From an uncultured Clostridia bacterium (GTDB lineage: Bacteria; Bacillota; Clostridia; UBA1381), in the NCBI GenBank assembly GCA_959602045.1, contig CAUGRT010000008.1, positions 6,358 to 70,357 on the forward strand: a stretch of DNA of 64,000 bases. The letters are read 5' to 3'. A model generated the notes under the pieces. The model was not told where the DNA came from and did not search any database. It worked only from the letters and a program-made list of their open reading frames with translations. Shown one piece after another: positions 51,181-59,709 of this stretch. Position numbers and translations under genes: made by a program. Every line of letters starts with the position of its first letter. The first letter of the stretch is position 1.

Positions 51181-52542
51181 TCAATCTGTTACCCACACTC
51201 TGGAATAGAGCGGGATATTCTCCACCAGCCAGTTAATGTCCTGGGGGTGTAATCTCACACAGCCGTGGGAAATCTGTACACCAACGCGTCCGTCATACTC
51301 GCCGCCGCCATAGTAAAGCAGCGTGGAGTGAAGCGCATAGCCGTTATAGAACCGCATAATCGGCCCAACATAGTAGCCGTCATAATCCCATGAGGTTTCA
51401 CGGCTGAAATAATCAAACTGCCCCGTCACGGTCGGCGTATCGGGCGCACCGATTGCACAGGTGAACTCACCGATCGGAACCCATGTATGCTGCTGCCCCT
51501 TGTATGCCCGTACCTTGTATTCGGATTTGGATACCCAAATCAAATAATTGGTTTTCGAGCCAATCCCTTTTTGGTTTACATAAAACGAATTATAATAATC
51601 TGCCACCACTTGGGATTTTCCCATAATCACATCCAGATGATCGCCGAAATCCTTAACCTCCAGACCGGTTTCAAAAGCGTCCGCAAGGCTTCTGACCGGA
51701 ACAAAGACATAACCGTCAATGGAGCGTGTGCTGCCGTTCATTTCCTTGTCCTTGCCAAAGAAATTCGTTACGGAAGAACCGATGTTGTAAGCGACCTCCT
51801 TGTTGCCGATATTTACCGCAACACTGTTATACTTGCCGTCATACCGAACGCTCAGCCCCAGATTTTCCGCAGCCTGCCGGACAGGAACATACGTCACCCC
51901 ATCAATCAGCCGCGCCGCCGGAGAAAACTGTAACATTCCATACTGATTATATAAAACAACCGCTTTTTTGTATATCGGGTCGCCGGTCATAATAAATGAA
52001 TTTCCGCAAACCGACTCGCCGTTATCATCTATGTAATGGTACGTTTCAATATAGAAAACATCCCCCCGATAATATACGGTGTCATAATATTGTAAGGAAT
52101 TCAGTCCCTCAACCAACTTTACCTTAAAGGACTGTCCCAACGTATACTGCGGAACATTAAAATGCATCTCCAAACGATCGGTAATGCCGCCCACCCATTC
52201 TCTTTGGGTATCCAGCAGTACATCATCTACAGAATATAACTCAACCGTTGCAAAGGAATCCTGTACCAACGGATGCTTTTGCATATATAGTATCAGATTC
52301 ACAGAGTTTGCCGTAAGCCCCGAAGATGCTTGTACCGGAGCTTCGGGTGCTGCGGTCGGCTCAGCCGGTTCAGCCGTTGCCTCTGTTTCCGGATCGGCAG
52401 TTGGCTCGGCGGTACTCTCTAAAATACTTTCGGCTGCAACCGTTTCGGGAGCCGCGGTCGGTTCCGAGTCCGGTTCCGCAAAGGCACAAATCCCCATGGA
52501 TAGGAATACGGCGGTCAAAAGCGCAGTTAATCTTTTTTTCAT
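51181..52542 (-). CDS. Secreted L,D-transpeptidase with copper-amine-oxidase-like N-domain
   Basis: A 453-aa secreted protein: signal peptide (residues 1-22), a Pro/Ala/Thr/Glu-rich linker (about 25-75), a beta domain with two copies of the stalk-type repeat GVTYVPVRQAAENLGL / GYVFVPVRSLADAF (copper amine oxidase N-terminal-like, about 200-300), and a C-terminal YkuD domain with the catalytic motif ALHSTL and ISHGCVRLHPQD (Cys about 427). YkuD enzymes form 3-3 peptidoglycan cross-links or attach proteins to the wall. AAAGGAT precedes the start at 52542. Confidence 0.88.
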   Translation of the reverse strand: MKKRLTALLTAVFLSMGICAFAEPDSEPTAAPETVAAESILESTAEPTADPETEATAEPAEPTAAPEAPVQASSGLTANSVNLILYMQKHPLVQDSFATVELYSVDDVLLDTQREWVGGITDRLEMHFNVPQYTLGQSFKVKLVEGLNSLQYYDTVYYRGDVFYIETYHYIDDNGESVCGNSFIMTGDPIYKKAVVLYNQYGMLQFSPAARLIDGVTYVPVRQAAENLGLSVRYDGKYNSVAVNIGNKEVAYNIGSSVTNFFGKDKEMNGSTRSIDGYVFVPVRSLADAFETGLEVKDFGDHLDVIMGKSQVVADYYNSFYVNQKGIGSKTNYLIWVSKSEYKVRAYKGQQHTWVPIGEFTCAIGAPDTPTVTGQFDYFSRETSWDYDGYYVGPIMRFYNGYALHSTLLYYGGGEYDGRVGVQISHGCVRLHPQDINWLVENIPLYSRVWVTD

Positions 52543-52592
52543 AATCATATCATCCTTTCACCCTTTTGATGCAAGCATATTTTTACAATATC

Positions 52593-52621
52593 ATTATATC
52601 ATCTCGCGGCGCAATAATCAA
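52593..52621 (-). promoter_or_regulatory. Promoter of the L,D-transpeptidase gene
   Basis: Minus strand: TTGATT (52616-52621), 17-base spacer, TATAAT (52593-52598), about 50 bases before the start. Confidence 0.75.
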
Positions 52622-52685
52622 GAAAAATAAAACAAAATGTGAACAAATTTTAAATAGATTCCGTTTTCCGATTTATATAAGATTT

Positions 52686-52718
52686 TTTAAGCTTTATTTA
52701 AGCTTTGCGGTTTATAAT
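52686..52718 (+). promoter_or_regulatory. Response-regulator-type direct repeats at the promoter of the carbohydrate-binding protein gene
   Basis: TTTAAGC occurs at 52686-52692 and 52697-52703, exactly 11 bases apart, and ends 9 bases before TATAAT (52713-52718). Heptamers one helical turn apart over the -35 are the usual site of OmpR/PhoB-family activators. No such regulator is encoded nearby. Confidence 0.55.
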
Positions 52719-52851
52719 GGAAACAGAATCAAGGTTATTGTTACCCTATTGGCAGAATGTACTATTAGGGAACGAGATTTCATCTCTCACAAGGATATTC
52801 AAATTACAGATTCTACAATGACCTAATTTTTTACGAAAGGAGATCTATCAA

Positions 52852-55236
52852 ATGAATGTAAGAATGAGAACACGGATTTTATCAATTCTGACAGCAGCTA
52901 TTCTGCTGTCCGGAGTCGGCATACAGCGCCAAATCGTTCAGGCGGAAGAAATCACGGTAAAATATGACGGAGAAACCGTAAATTTCGATGTCCCGGCACA
53001 GATTATTGAGAATCGAATCATGGTGCCGATGCGAAAAATATTTGAAATTTTCGGATCAAAGGTAAAATGGGATCAGGATACGCAAACCATTACCGCACGA
53101 AAAAATGCCAAAACCATCACCATGACGATTGGCGATAGGGAAATCACATTGACCAAAAGCGATGGCACAATTGAAACCGTCACCTGTGATACCGCCCCCT
53201 GCGTGGTGAATAACCGAACGTTAATTCCGCTGCGTGCGGTCAGCGAGCTTTTAAATCTGGACGTCGACTGGAACCAAGAGGAGAAAACAGCGGAAATTAC
53301 CGACACCTCGACAAGCGACGATTCCTGGAAAGACAATACGGGAACTGTTGATTTAAGCAGCGGAACCGTTTCCGGCAGCGGTATATCCATGAAGAATGGC
53401 GTTGTCACCATTACCGAGGGCGGAGATTTTACGATCACCGGCACTCTTTCGGACGGTTGTATTCATGTAAACACGAAGGATAAGGTCAAGCTTCGCCTTT
53501 CGGGTGCGAATATCACAAATCTCTCCGGCCCGGCGATTTATATCGAAAAAGCCGATAAAGCCTATATCACGATATCCAAGGACACGGTGAATACGCTGAC
53601 AGACGGCGCGGAATATTCCGGTGATTACGCGGATTTAAACGGTTGTATTGTTTCAAAGGATACGCTTGAAATCAAAGGCAGCGGTGAACTAACGATTCAG
53701 TCCTCCGCTCATCGCGGAATCAAAGCCTCCGACAGTCTGAATATTGAAGGCGGCATAATCACTCTGCAATCCGCAAAAGACGGAATCAGCGTGAATGATA
53801 CCTTCTCCATGAGCGACGGAACACTCAACATCACCACCGCCCAGGATGGAATTGCTTCGGACAGCATTGTGGATATTTCCGGCGGCACAATCAATATTAC
53901 CACCACCGGCGAAGTAACCGCGTCGGAAAATGATTTCATGAAACGCCCCGGTCAGCAGACCGAGCAAACGGAAACCACCTCCGAAGACGAGGTTTCCTCC
54001 AAAGGAATCAAAGCCGACTGGCTGATGGATATTTCGGGCGGTACGATTCAAGTTTCCTCTACCGATCACGCGCTGAAATGCTCCAGTGACATCAATATTT
54101 CCGGCGGTACGCTAACCTTAAATTCCTCTGTAAAAAAAGGAATTAAGGGTGAGGGAAATGTTACGATTGACGGCGGCAAAATTGATATTACCCAATCTAC
54201 AGAGGGAATCGAAAGTAAAAAAATTCTCACGATTAATGATGGTGAAATTCATATTAACGCCACTGATGACGGTTTGAATGCCGGCGGTCAAGGCGATAAA
54301 ATGATGATGCCCAACGGCGGCAATTTCACACGCGGCGATCAGCAGCCAAACGGCGAAAACAGCCAGGGGACACAAAATAATATGCGTCCCGGTGGTCATC
54401 GCGGTCCAGGCGGAATGACGCCTCCGCAGGGACAGGAAAACCAAGACAATCAAACCCCTCCCGATTTTATGCAGGGACAAGAAAATAATATGACGCCACC
54501 CAAAAAACCGGAGGGACAGGAAAACGATATGACTCCTCCGGAGAAGCCGCAAGGCGATCCCTCGAATATGACTCCTCCCGAAAATGCACAGGGGCAGGAA
54601 AACGACATGACACCGCCCGAAAGACCGGATAACGGAAACATGCCGGCAGGCCCCGGCGGAATGTTCGGCAATTCCGAAAGCACCGAAAAGAGCAGCGAGC
54701 ATCACATTCAGATTAACGGCGGCTATCTGTATATTAATGCAAAAGGCGATGGCATCGACTCCAACGGTTCTCTGTTTATCGACGGAGGGACAGTAATTGT
54801 TGACGGTTCCGAAAGCAATGGGGACAGTGCATTGGATTCAGACGGTGCATTGATGTGCGGCGGCGGAACGGTTATTGCGGTCGGCAGTGCCGGCATGGCA
54901 GAGGTTCCCAATTCCTCCTCCGCTCAAAATTCTCTGAGCATTTATTTCGGCGAAACACAAGCGGCAGGGACACTAATTCGTGTTGAGGATTCGGACGGAA
55001 ACGAGGTTTTGACTTATAGCCCGGCAAAGGCATTCAGTCATGCGGTTGTATCCAGTTCCAAGCTTGAAACCGGAAAAACCTATCGGGTCTATGTCGGTGG
55101 AAATGCAACCGGAGATCAGCAGGACGGATTATTTGAGCAATGCTCCTACAGCGGCGGTACGCTTGTGGGCGAAGCTCAGATTTCCGGTGCAAAAACCGTG
55201 ATCGGGACACAAAACAGCTTTGGTCGCAAACAGTAA
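52852..55236 (+). CDS. Secreted Cthe_2159-like carbohydrate-binding beta-helix protein
   Basis: A 794-aa protein with a signal peptide (about 1-31), a copper-amine-oxidase-like stalk domain (about 35-150; RIMVPMRKIFEIFGSKVKWD, RTLIPLRAVSELLNLDVDW), then a repetitive beta-helix (about 165-480; SGGTINITT, GIKASDSLNIEGG, GIKADWLMDISGG) of the Cthe_2159/DUF4353 type, known as a pectin- and cellulose-binding fold. Residues about 490-600 are low complexity with repeated MTPPE/GQEN units, followed by the last helix turns. AAAGGAGAT precedes the ATG. It precedes the exporter operon but has its own terminator. Confidence 0.82.
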   Translation: MNVRMRTRILSILTAAILLSGVGIQRQIVQAEEITVKYDGETVNFDVPAQIIENRIMVPMRKIFEIFGSKVKWDQDTQTITARKNAKTITMTIGDREITLTKSDGTIETVTCDTAPCVVNNRTLIPLRAVSELLNLDVDWNQEEKTAEITDTSTSDDSWKDNTGTVDLSSGTVSGSGISMKNGVVTITEGGDFTITGTLSDGCIHVNTKDKVKLRLSGANITNLSGPAIYIEKADKAYITISKDTVNTLTDGAEYSGDYADLNGCIVSKDTLEIKGSGELTIQSSAHRGIKASDSLNIEGGIITLQSAKDGISVNDTFSMSDGTLNITTAQDGIASDSIVDISGGTINITTTGEVTASENDFMKRPGQQTEQTETTSEDEVSSKGIKADWLMDISGGTIQVSSTDHALKCSSDINISGGTLTLNSSVKKGIKGEGNVTIDGGKIDITQSTEGIESKKILTINDGEIHINATDDGLNAGGQGDKMMMPNGGNFTRGDQQPNGENSQGTQNNMRPGGHRGPGGMTPPQGQENQDNQTPPDFMQGQENNMTPPKKPEGQENDMTPPEKPQGDPSNMTPPENAQGQENDMTPPERPDNGNMPAGPGGMFGNSESTEKSSEHHIQINGGYLYINAKGDGIDSNGSLFIDGGTVIVDGSESNGDSALDSDGALMCGGGTVIAVGSAGMAEVPNSSSAQNSLSIYFGETQAAGTLIRVEDSDGNEVLTYSPAKAFSHAVVSSSKLETGKTYRVYVGGNATGDQQDGLFEQCSYSGGTLVGEAQISGAKTVIGTQNSFGRKQ

Positions 55237-55250
55237 TTTTCAACCACGCG

Positions 55251-55275
55251 AAAAAGGGGATTAATCTCCCCTTTT
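55251..55275 (+). terminator. Terminator after the carbohydrate-binding protein gene
   Basis: AAAAAGGGGA/TCCCCTTTT hairpin with a 6-base loop and a T-rich 3' arm. Confidence 0.75.
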
Positions 55276-55324
55276 CCGCATGATTACGGTTTTGTGAATA
55301 AAGTGTAAATTCATTTAAAGCATG

Positions 55325-55353
55325 TTGACACGCAAAAAAAAAGGTGCTAAAAT
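55325..55353 (+). promoter_or_regulatory. Promoter of the MacAB-type exporter operon
   Basis: TTGACA (55325-55330), 17-base spacer, TAAAAT (55348-55353), giving a leader of about 315 bases before the adaptor gene. Confidence 0.75.
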
Positions 55354-55422
55354 ATCATTGATCGAATGACAATAATGCTGTCGGTCAGTGGGTTTTTAAA
55401 GCTTTATACACATACTTTTATA

Positions 55423-55480
55423 AACGCTATTCATCGGGATAGCGTTCGTTTTGTTCATAATGAAGAATCATTCTTCATTA
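55423..55480 (+). repeat. Two hairpins in the exporter leader
   Basis: AACGCTAT/ATAGCGTT (55423-55446) and TAATGAAGAAT/ATTCTTCATTA (55458-55480, one-base gap between 11-base arms) precede palindromic element H. A 64-codon frame crosses them but has no ribosome site and ends within element H. The leader may attenuate the operon. Confidence 0.5.
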
Positions 55481-55530
55481 CTCGAATTGTAAAAGATATT
55501 TTCGGGCTAAAAACAGCAATCTTGCAGAAA

Positions 55531-55623
55531 GAAATTGCATCTGCTTTTCAGTCTGTGTAGGCGAGTTCCGCGCAGCGTAGCGGATGTCTGAGCCGGAACA
55601 GAATGATAAGCAGATGCAATTTC
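55531..55623 (+). repeat. Palindromic variable-arm element, copy H
   Basis: Arms 55531-55556 and 55598-55623 (24 of 26 matching), short-type core, forward orientation. It is located in the leader of the exporter operon, 53 bases before the adaptor gene. Confidence 0.88.
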
Positions 55624-55675
55624 CCACCCCCGATTTTACAATTCCCTATTACATTTTTTATTAGGAGGTTTCTAT

Positions 55676-57718
55676 ATGGAAGATACCCAAAACACCGAAG
55701 AATTGATGCTTTCCGATGACTCATCCGAGGAAAGCACACAGGCGGAGGAAACCGCATTGACTACAGAGGAAGAAGATACCGGAAACGATAAGAAATTTTC
55801 ACTAAAGCGGCTTTGGGAAAAGCTGAAGAAGAAAAAGGTGATTGTGATTCTCATTATCATCGCCATTGTCGTTGCCGGTACTTTTGTTATTATACATAAA
55901 AAACAATCAGCAAAGAAAAACGCCGCAAATGAAATTCAAGTTACGGTTGAACGAAAGGATATTAAAAATACCGTTTCCGGTTCTTCCGTAATTCAGCCGA
56001 AGGATTCGTACAACGTTACGGCAATGGTTACCGGCGAAATCACAGCCGATACGTTCAGCGAGGGCGATGTCGTTAAGAAAAACGATATTCTATACCAAAT
56101 TGATTCTGAAACAGTACAGCAATCGGTGCAGACAGCGCAAAATGCATTGGTGAAATCTCAAAACGCATTGGTAAAGGCACAGCAATCCTATCAAGATGCG
56201 CTCAAATCCAAAGGCGATAACTCTGCTAACAACAGCGGAAGTATCGCAACGGCAAAAAATGCCCTGGATAAGGCACAGCGCAGCTACAACGACTCTCTCA
56301 CCAATTATAACGATCTCAGCGTAACGAGTACCCTGTCGGGAACGGTCAGCGAGGTTTTCGTTAAAGAGGGCGATACTGTCCAGAACGGTTCAAAAATCGC
56401 CTCGGTATATTCCGATAAATATATGAAGCTGCAAGTGCCGTTCAATGAGGACGACGCCGCCAAAGTCACCGTCGGTGCAGGCGCAACGGTAACCGTCGCC
56501 GGAACGGGCGATGAAATCTGGGGTTCGGTTACGGCGGTGGCTTCCGCAAATGTCGCAACAGACAGTCACGCGGTTGTACGCTATGTGACAATCGAACTGG
56601 AAAACCCCGGCGCATTAACGACAAGTGATAAAGCAACGGCAGTTGTCAACGGAGTTGCTTCCAATGATGTCGGCACTTTTGAATACATCAACACCGCAAC
56701 GATCACCGCAAAAGCCTCCGGAACGGTTTCTCAATTGGGAATCACCGCAAAGGACAGCGTGTATAACGGTCAGGTTGTGGCGGTACTGGAATCCGACAGC
56801 ATGGATACTACATTAAACAATGCCTTAGACGCCGTGGAGGACGCACAAGTGGCTTTGGAAAAAACCATTCGTTCCTCTGACGGTTCCTCCGATAATTCCG
56901 CAGTGTTAAGCGTACAGATTGCTTTAAATGACGCAAAGCTTTCGATCGAGGATTCAAAGCTTTCCGTTGAAAAAGCGAAGAAAAATCTGGAGGATTATAC
57001 GATTAAAGCACCGATTGACGGTACGGTTGTTACAAAGAATAAGAAAAAAGGCGATAAATTGGAAAGCGGTTCGGCAGCAGCATCTTCCTCATCCGGAAAC
57101 AGCAGTGCCATGGCGGTCATTTATGACTTATCCAGTCTAAAGCTGCAATTGGATGTAGACGAAACTGAGGTAAAGCAGGTTGCAGTCGGTCAATCCGTAT
57201 CAATCACAGCCGATGCTCTGGAGGATAAAACCTTTACCGGAACGGTTACAAAAGTCGGAATTGACGGTACGTCCTCCAACGGCGTTACCACCTATCCGAT
57301 TGATGTGGAAATTACCGATTACGGCGAACTTCTGCCGGGCATGAACGTCACGGCGGAAATCGTTGTTCAGGAAGTGAAAAATGTCCTTGCCATCCCGGTA
57401 AGCAGCCTGCAAAGAGGCGATGTTGTTTATGTAAAGGGTGAAAAAGAGGACAAGAGCGATAACGCGCCGGACGGTTATAAATCCGTAAAGGTTGTAACCG
57501 GTATTAATGATGAGGATTATATCGAAATCAAGTCCGGTTTGACCGAGGGTCAGGAACTAAAAGGAATCGAAATCCAGCAAACCGATGGCATGCAGCAGAT
57601 GATGCAAGGCGGCATGGGTGACATGGGCGGAGGTCCTCCGGGCGGCGGCGGTGGCGGCGCTCCCGGCGGAGGAGGTCCCGGTGGCGGCCCCGGCGGTGGC
57701 GGCGGCGGTCCGAGATAG
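55676..57718 (+). CDS. MacA/HlyD-type membrane fusion adaptor with Gly-rich tail
   Basis: A 680-aa adaptor: an acidic cytoplasmic N-terminus (1-55), one membrane helix (VIVILIIIAIVVAGTFVII), then lipoyl/barrel halves separated by two coiled-coil hairpins (SQNALVKAQQSYQDALKSK; NDAKLSIEDSKLSVEKAK) and a beta-barrel with LPGMNVTAEIVVQ. The last about 40 residues are Met/Gly/Pro-rich (GGPPGGGGGG pattern), unusual for the family. AGGAGG precedes the ATG. It is followed by the ATPase and permease genes; together they form a YknXYZ/MacAB-like exporter. Confidence 0.88.
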   Translation: MEDTQNTEELMLSDDSSEESTQAEETALTTEEEDTGNDKKFSLKRLWEKLKKKKVIVILIIIAIVVAGTFVIIHKKQSAKKNAANEIQVTVERKDIKNTVSGSSVIQPKDSYNVTAMVTGEITADTFSEGDVVKKNDILYQIDSETVQQSVQTAQNALVKSQNALVKAQQSYQDALKSKGDNSANNSGSIATAKNALDKAQRSYNDSLTNYNDLSVTSTLSGTVSEVFVKEGDTVQNGSKIASVYSDKYMKLQVPFNEDDAAKVTVGAGATVTVAGTGDEIWGSVTAVASANVATDSHAVVRYVTIELENPGALTTSDKATAVVNGVASNDVGTFEYINTATITAKASGTVSQLGITAKDSVYNGQVVAVLESDSMDTTLNNALDAVEDAQVALEKTIRSSDGSSDNSAVLSVQIALNDAKLSIEDSKLSVEKAKKNLEDYTIKAPIDGTVVTKNKKKGDKLESGSAAASSSSGNSSAMAVIYDLSSLKLQLDVDETEVKQVAVGQSVSITADALEDKTFTGTVTKVGIDGTSSNGVTTYPIDVEITDYGELLPGMNVTAEIVVQEVKNVLAIPVSSLQRGDVVYVKGEKEDKSDNAPDGYKSVKVVTGINDEDYIEIKSGLTEGQELKGIEIQQTDGMQQMMQGGMGDMGGGPPGGGGGGAPGGGGPGGGPGGGGGGPR

Positions 57719-57731
57719 GAGGTTGAGAAAA

Positions 57732-58466
57732 ATGCCTCCTTTGGTAGAACTGAAAAATATCTATAAAATATATCATATGGGAGATACCGAGATTCACGCC
57801 CTGGACGGAATCTCCCTTACGATTAACAAGGGCGAGTTTGTGGCGATTGTCGGACAGTCGGGAAGCGGAAAATCCACCTGCATGAACATTATCGGCTGTC
57901 TGGATGTCCCCTCAAAAGGAACCTATCGTTTAAACGGCAAAGACATCAGTAAATATTCAGATGATGAGCTTGCCGGAGTGCGGAACAAAATGCTGGGCTT
58001 TATCTTTCAGCAATACAATCTGCTCCCCAAGCTGACGGTCGAAGAAAACGTTGCACTGCCGCTGCTGTACGGCGGCTATAGCGATAAAGAGCAAAAGCGC
58101 CGGGCAATCGCGGCATTGAAAAAGGTCGGACTGGACGCCAAAGCCAAGAACCTGCCGACGCAGCTTTCCGGCGGTCAGCAGCAAAGAGTTTCCATCGCAC
58201 GCGCATTGGCAGGCGATCCCTCTGTGATTCTTGCGGATGAGCCGACCGGTGCTTTGGATTCCCGAACCGGCCGTGAGGTTATGACGTTTTTGAGAAACCT
58301 CCATAAAGAAGGCAATACCATCGTTCTGATTACGCACGATAACTCCATTGCGGCTCAGGCAAAGCGCATCGTGCGAATCACGGACGGACGGATTGTTTAT
58401 GATGGCCCGGCAGAGGGCGACAAAATTGTTGCGATGCAGGATCGCGCCGGGGAGGAGGAAACATAA
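57732..58466 (+). CDS. MacB/YknY-type ABC exporter ATPase
   Basis: A 244-aa ATPase of the LolD/MacB class: LKNIYKIYHMGDTEIHALDG, Walker A GQSGSGKST, FIFQQYNLLPKLTVEENV, signature LSGGQQQRVSIARAL, Walker B ILADEPTGALDS, H-loop ITHD. AGGAGG lies 10 bases before the ATG at 57732, 13 bases after the adaptor stop; longer frames back into the Gly-rich tail are chance. It overlaps the permease start by one base. Confidence 0.93.
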   Translation: MPPLVELKNIYKIYHMGDTEIHALDGISLTINKGEFVAIVGQSGSGKSTCMNIIGCLDVPSKGTYRLNGKDISKYSDDELAGVRNKMLGFIFQQYNLLPKLTVEENVALPLLYGGYSDKEQKRRAIAALKKVGLDAKAKNLPTQLSGGQQQRVSIARALAGDPSVILADEPTGALDSRTGREVMTFLRNLHKEGNTIVLITHDNSIAAQAKRIVRITDGRIVYDGPAEGDKIVAMQDRAGEEET

Positions 58467-59650
58467 TGGGTATCGGAAAATGCTTTTCTATGGCGCTTGC
58501 CAGTATCACCAGTTCCAAAATGCGGTCATTCCTCACCATGCTGGGCATTATCATCGGTATTATGGCAGTTATTGTCCTGGTCAGCCTGATGAACGGTCTG
58601 ACCGGTCAGGTGACGGACACCTTCCAAGAGATGGGTACGACCAGTATTAACGTTTCGATTATGTCCCGAGCGACTACTAAGCGATTAGATCCCGAGGACG
58701 CATTCGCTTTCGCTGAGGAAAACAGCCAGTATATTGCAAGCGTTTCACCGACCGTGAATTTCAATGCAGAATTAAAGGTCAACGGTTCGGACGATACAAC
58801 GACCGCCTCCAGTGCAATCGGCGTTGCGGAAACCTATGCGGATATGAAGCAACTGGTTGTCGAACAGGGACGTTTTTTGCAATATGTGGACGTAGACCGC
58901 CAACAGCGCGTCTGTGTAATCGGTACATATGAAGCAAATGATCTATTCGGCGGCGCGGCAGTCGGGCAGCAGCTGAAAATCAACGGTCAGCTGTTTAAGG
59001 TAGTCGGCGTTTTGGAGGAAAAGGAAGACTCCACCTCCGGTTCGGCAGACGACTGTATTTATATTCCCTATACCACCGCGGCAAAAAAATTAAACGGCTC
59101 AGACGTGATCGGCAGCTATTTATTTACGGCAGTGGATGAGGACAGCGTTCCGACCGCGTCTACACTGCTCGAAAATTTATTGCAGAAAAAAATCGGAGAC
59201 GATGATTATTATAAGGTTATCGACATGCTTTCCATGATCGACAGCATGACGGATATGATGGATACGATGAAATCGGTACTGGTGGCAATCGCAGGAATCT
59301 CCCTGCTGGTCGGCGGTATCGGAATTATGAATATCATGTTGGTATCGGTAACGGAGCGTACGCGAGAAATCGGCATTCGAAAATCCCTCGGCGCGCGCCA
59401 GATTCATATTATGACACAGTTCGTCATTGAAGCCGGAACGATCAGCTGTATCGGCGGAATTATCGGAATTATTTTAGGGGTTGCCTTTTCGGCAGTCGGC
59501 GGAAAGCTTCTGGATATTAACGCCTCTCCATCGGTCGGAGCGATTATCATATCCTTCACCATCTCCGCCGGAATCGGTGTCGCATTCGGATTCCTGCCGG
59601 CAAAGAAAGCAGCGAAGCTGAACCCGATTGACGCGCTGAGATATGATTAA
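58466..59650 (+). CDS. MacB/YknZ-type ABC exporter permease
   Basis: A 394-aa permease with the four-helix MacB plan: an N-terminal helix (FLTMLGIIIGIMAVIVLVSL), an extracellular MacB core domain (about 50-265), and the FtsX-type membrane domain with GGIGIMNIMLVSVTERTREIG and IRKSLGAR. Start ATG overlaps the ATPase stop (TAATG). Probable cargo is a peptide, antibiotic or cell-wall compound; not determined. Confidence 0.92.
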   Translation: MGIGKCFSMALASITSSKMRSFLTMLGIIIGIMAVIVLVSLMNGLTGQVTDTFQEMGTTSINVSIMSRATTKRLDPEDAFAFAEENSQYIASVSPTVNFNAELKVNGSDDTTTASSAIGVAETYADMKQLVVEQGRFLQYVDVDRQQRVCVIGTYEANDLFGGAAVGQQLKINGQLFKVVGVLEEKEDSTSGSADDCIYIPYTTAAKKLNGSDVIGSYLFTAVDEDSVPTASTLLENLLQKKIGDDDYYKVIDMLSMIDSMTDMMDTMKSVLVAIAGISLLVGGIGIMNIMLVSVTERTREIGIRKSLGARQIHIMTQFVIEAGTISCIGGIIGIILGVAFSAVGGKLLDINASPSVGAIIISFTISAGIGVAFGFLPAKKAAKLNPIDALRYD

Positions 59651-59664
59651 ACAAAAATTTTCCG

Positions 59665-59680
59665 GGTAATTATAATTACC
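59665..59680. promoter_or_regulatory. Perfect 16-base AT-rich palindrome before the SLH gene
   Basis: GGTAATTATAATTACC, fully self-complementary, 30 bases before the next start codon and 15 bases after the exporter stop. It contains a TATAAT, with a weak -35 (TTAAAC, 18 bases). It may be an operator on a promoter for the SLH gene, or a weak terminator. Confidence 0.45.
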
Positions 59681-59709
59681 TCAAAAGATTTCAGAAAGGA
59701 TTTATATGC

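Noticed and set aside
55366..55560. A 64-codon leader peptide gene before the exporter operon
   Set aside because: It lacks a ribosome site, crosses two hairpins and ends inside palindromic element H; its composition is not protein-like.
19278..55623. The regular short repeats as a CRISPR array
   Set aside because: Copies are kilobases apart, occur in both orientations and contain no evenly spaced spacers; no cas gene is present.
57618..57731. A longer start for the exporter ATPase inside the adaptor gene
   Set aside because: The extra residues are an out-of-frame reading of the Gly-rich codons of the adaptor tail; an AGGAGG site supports 57732.
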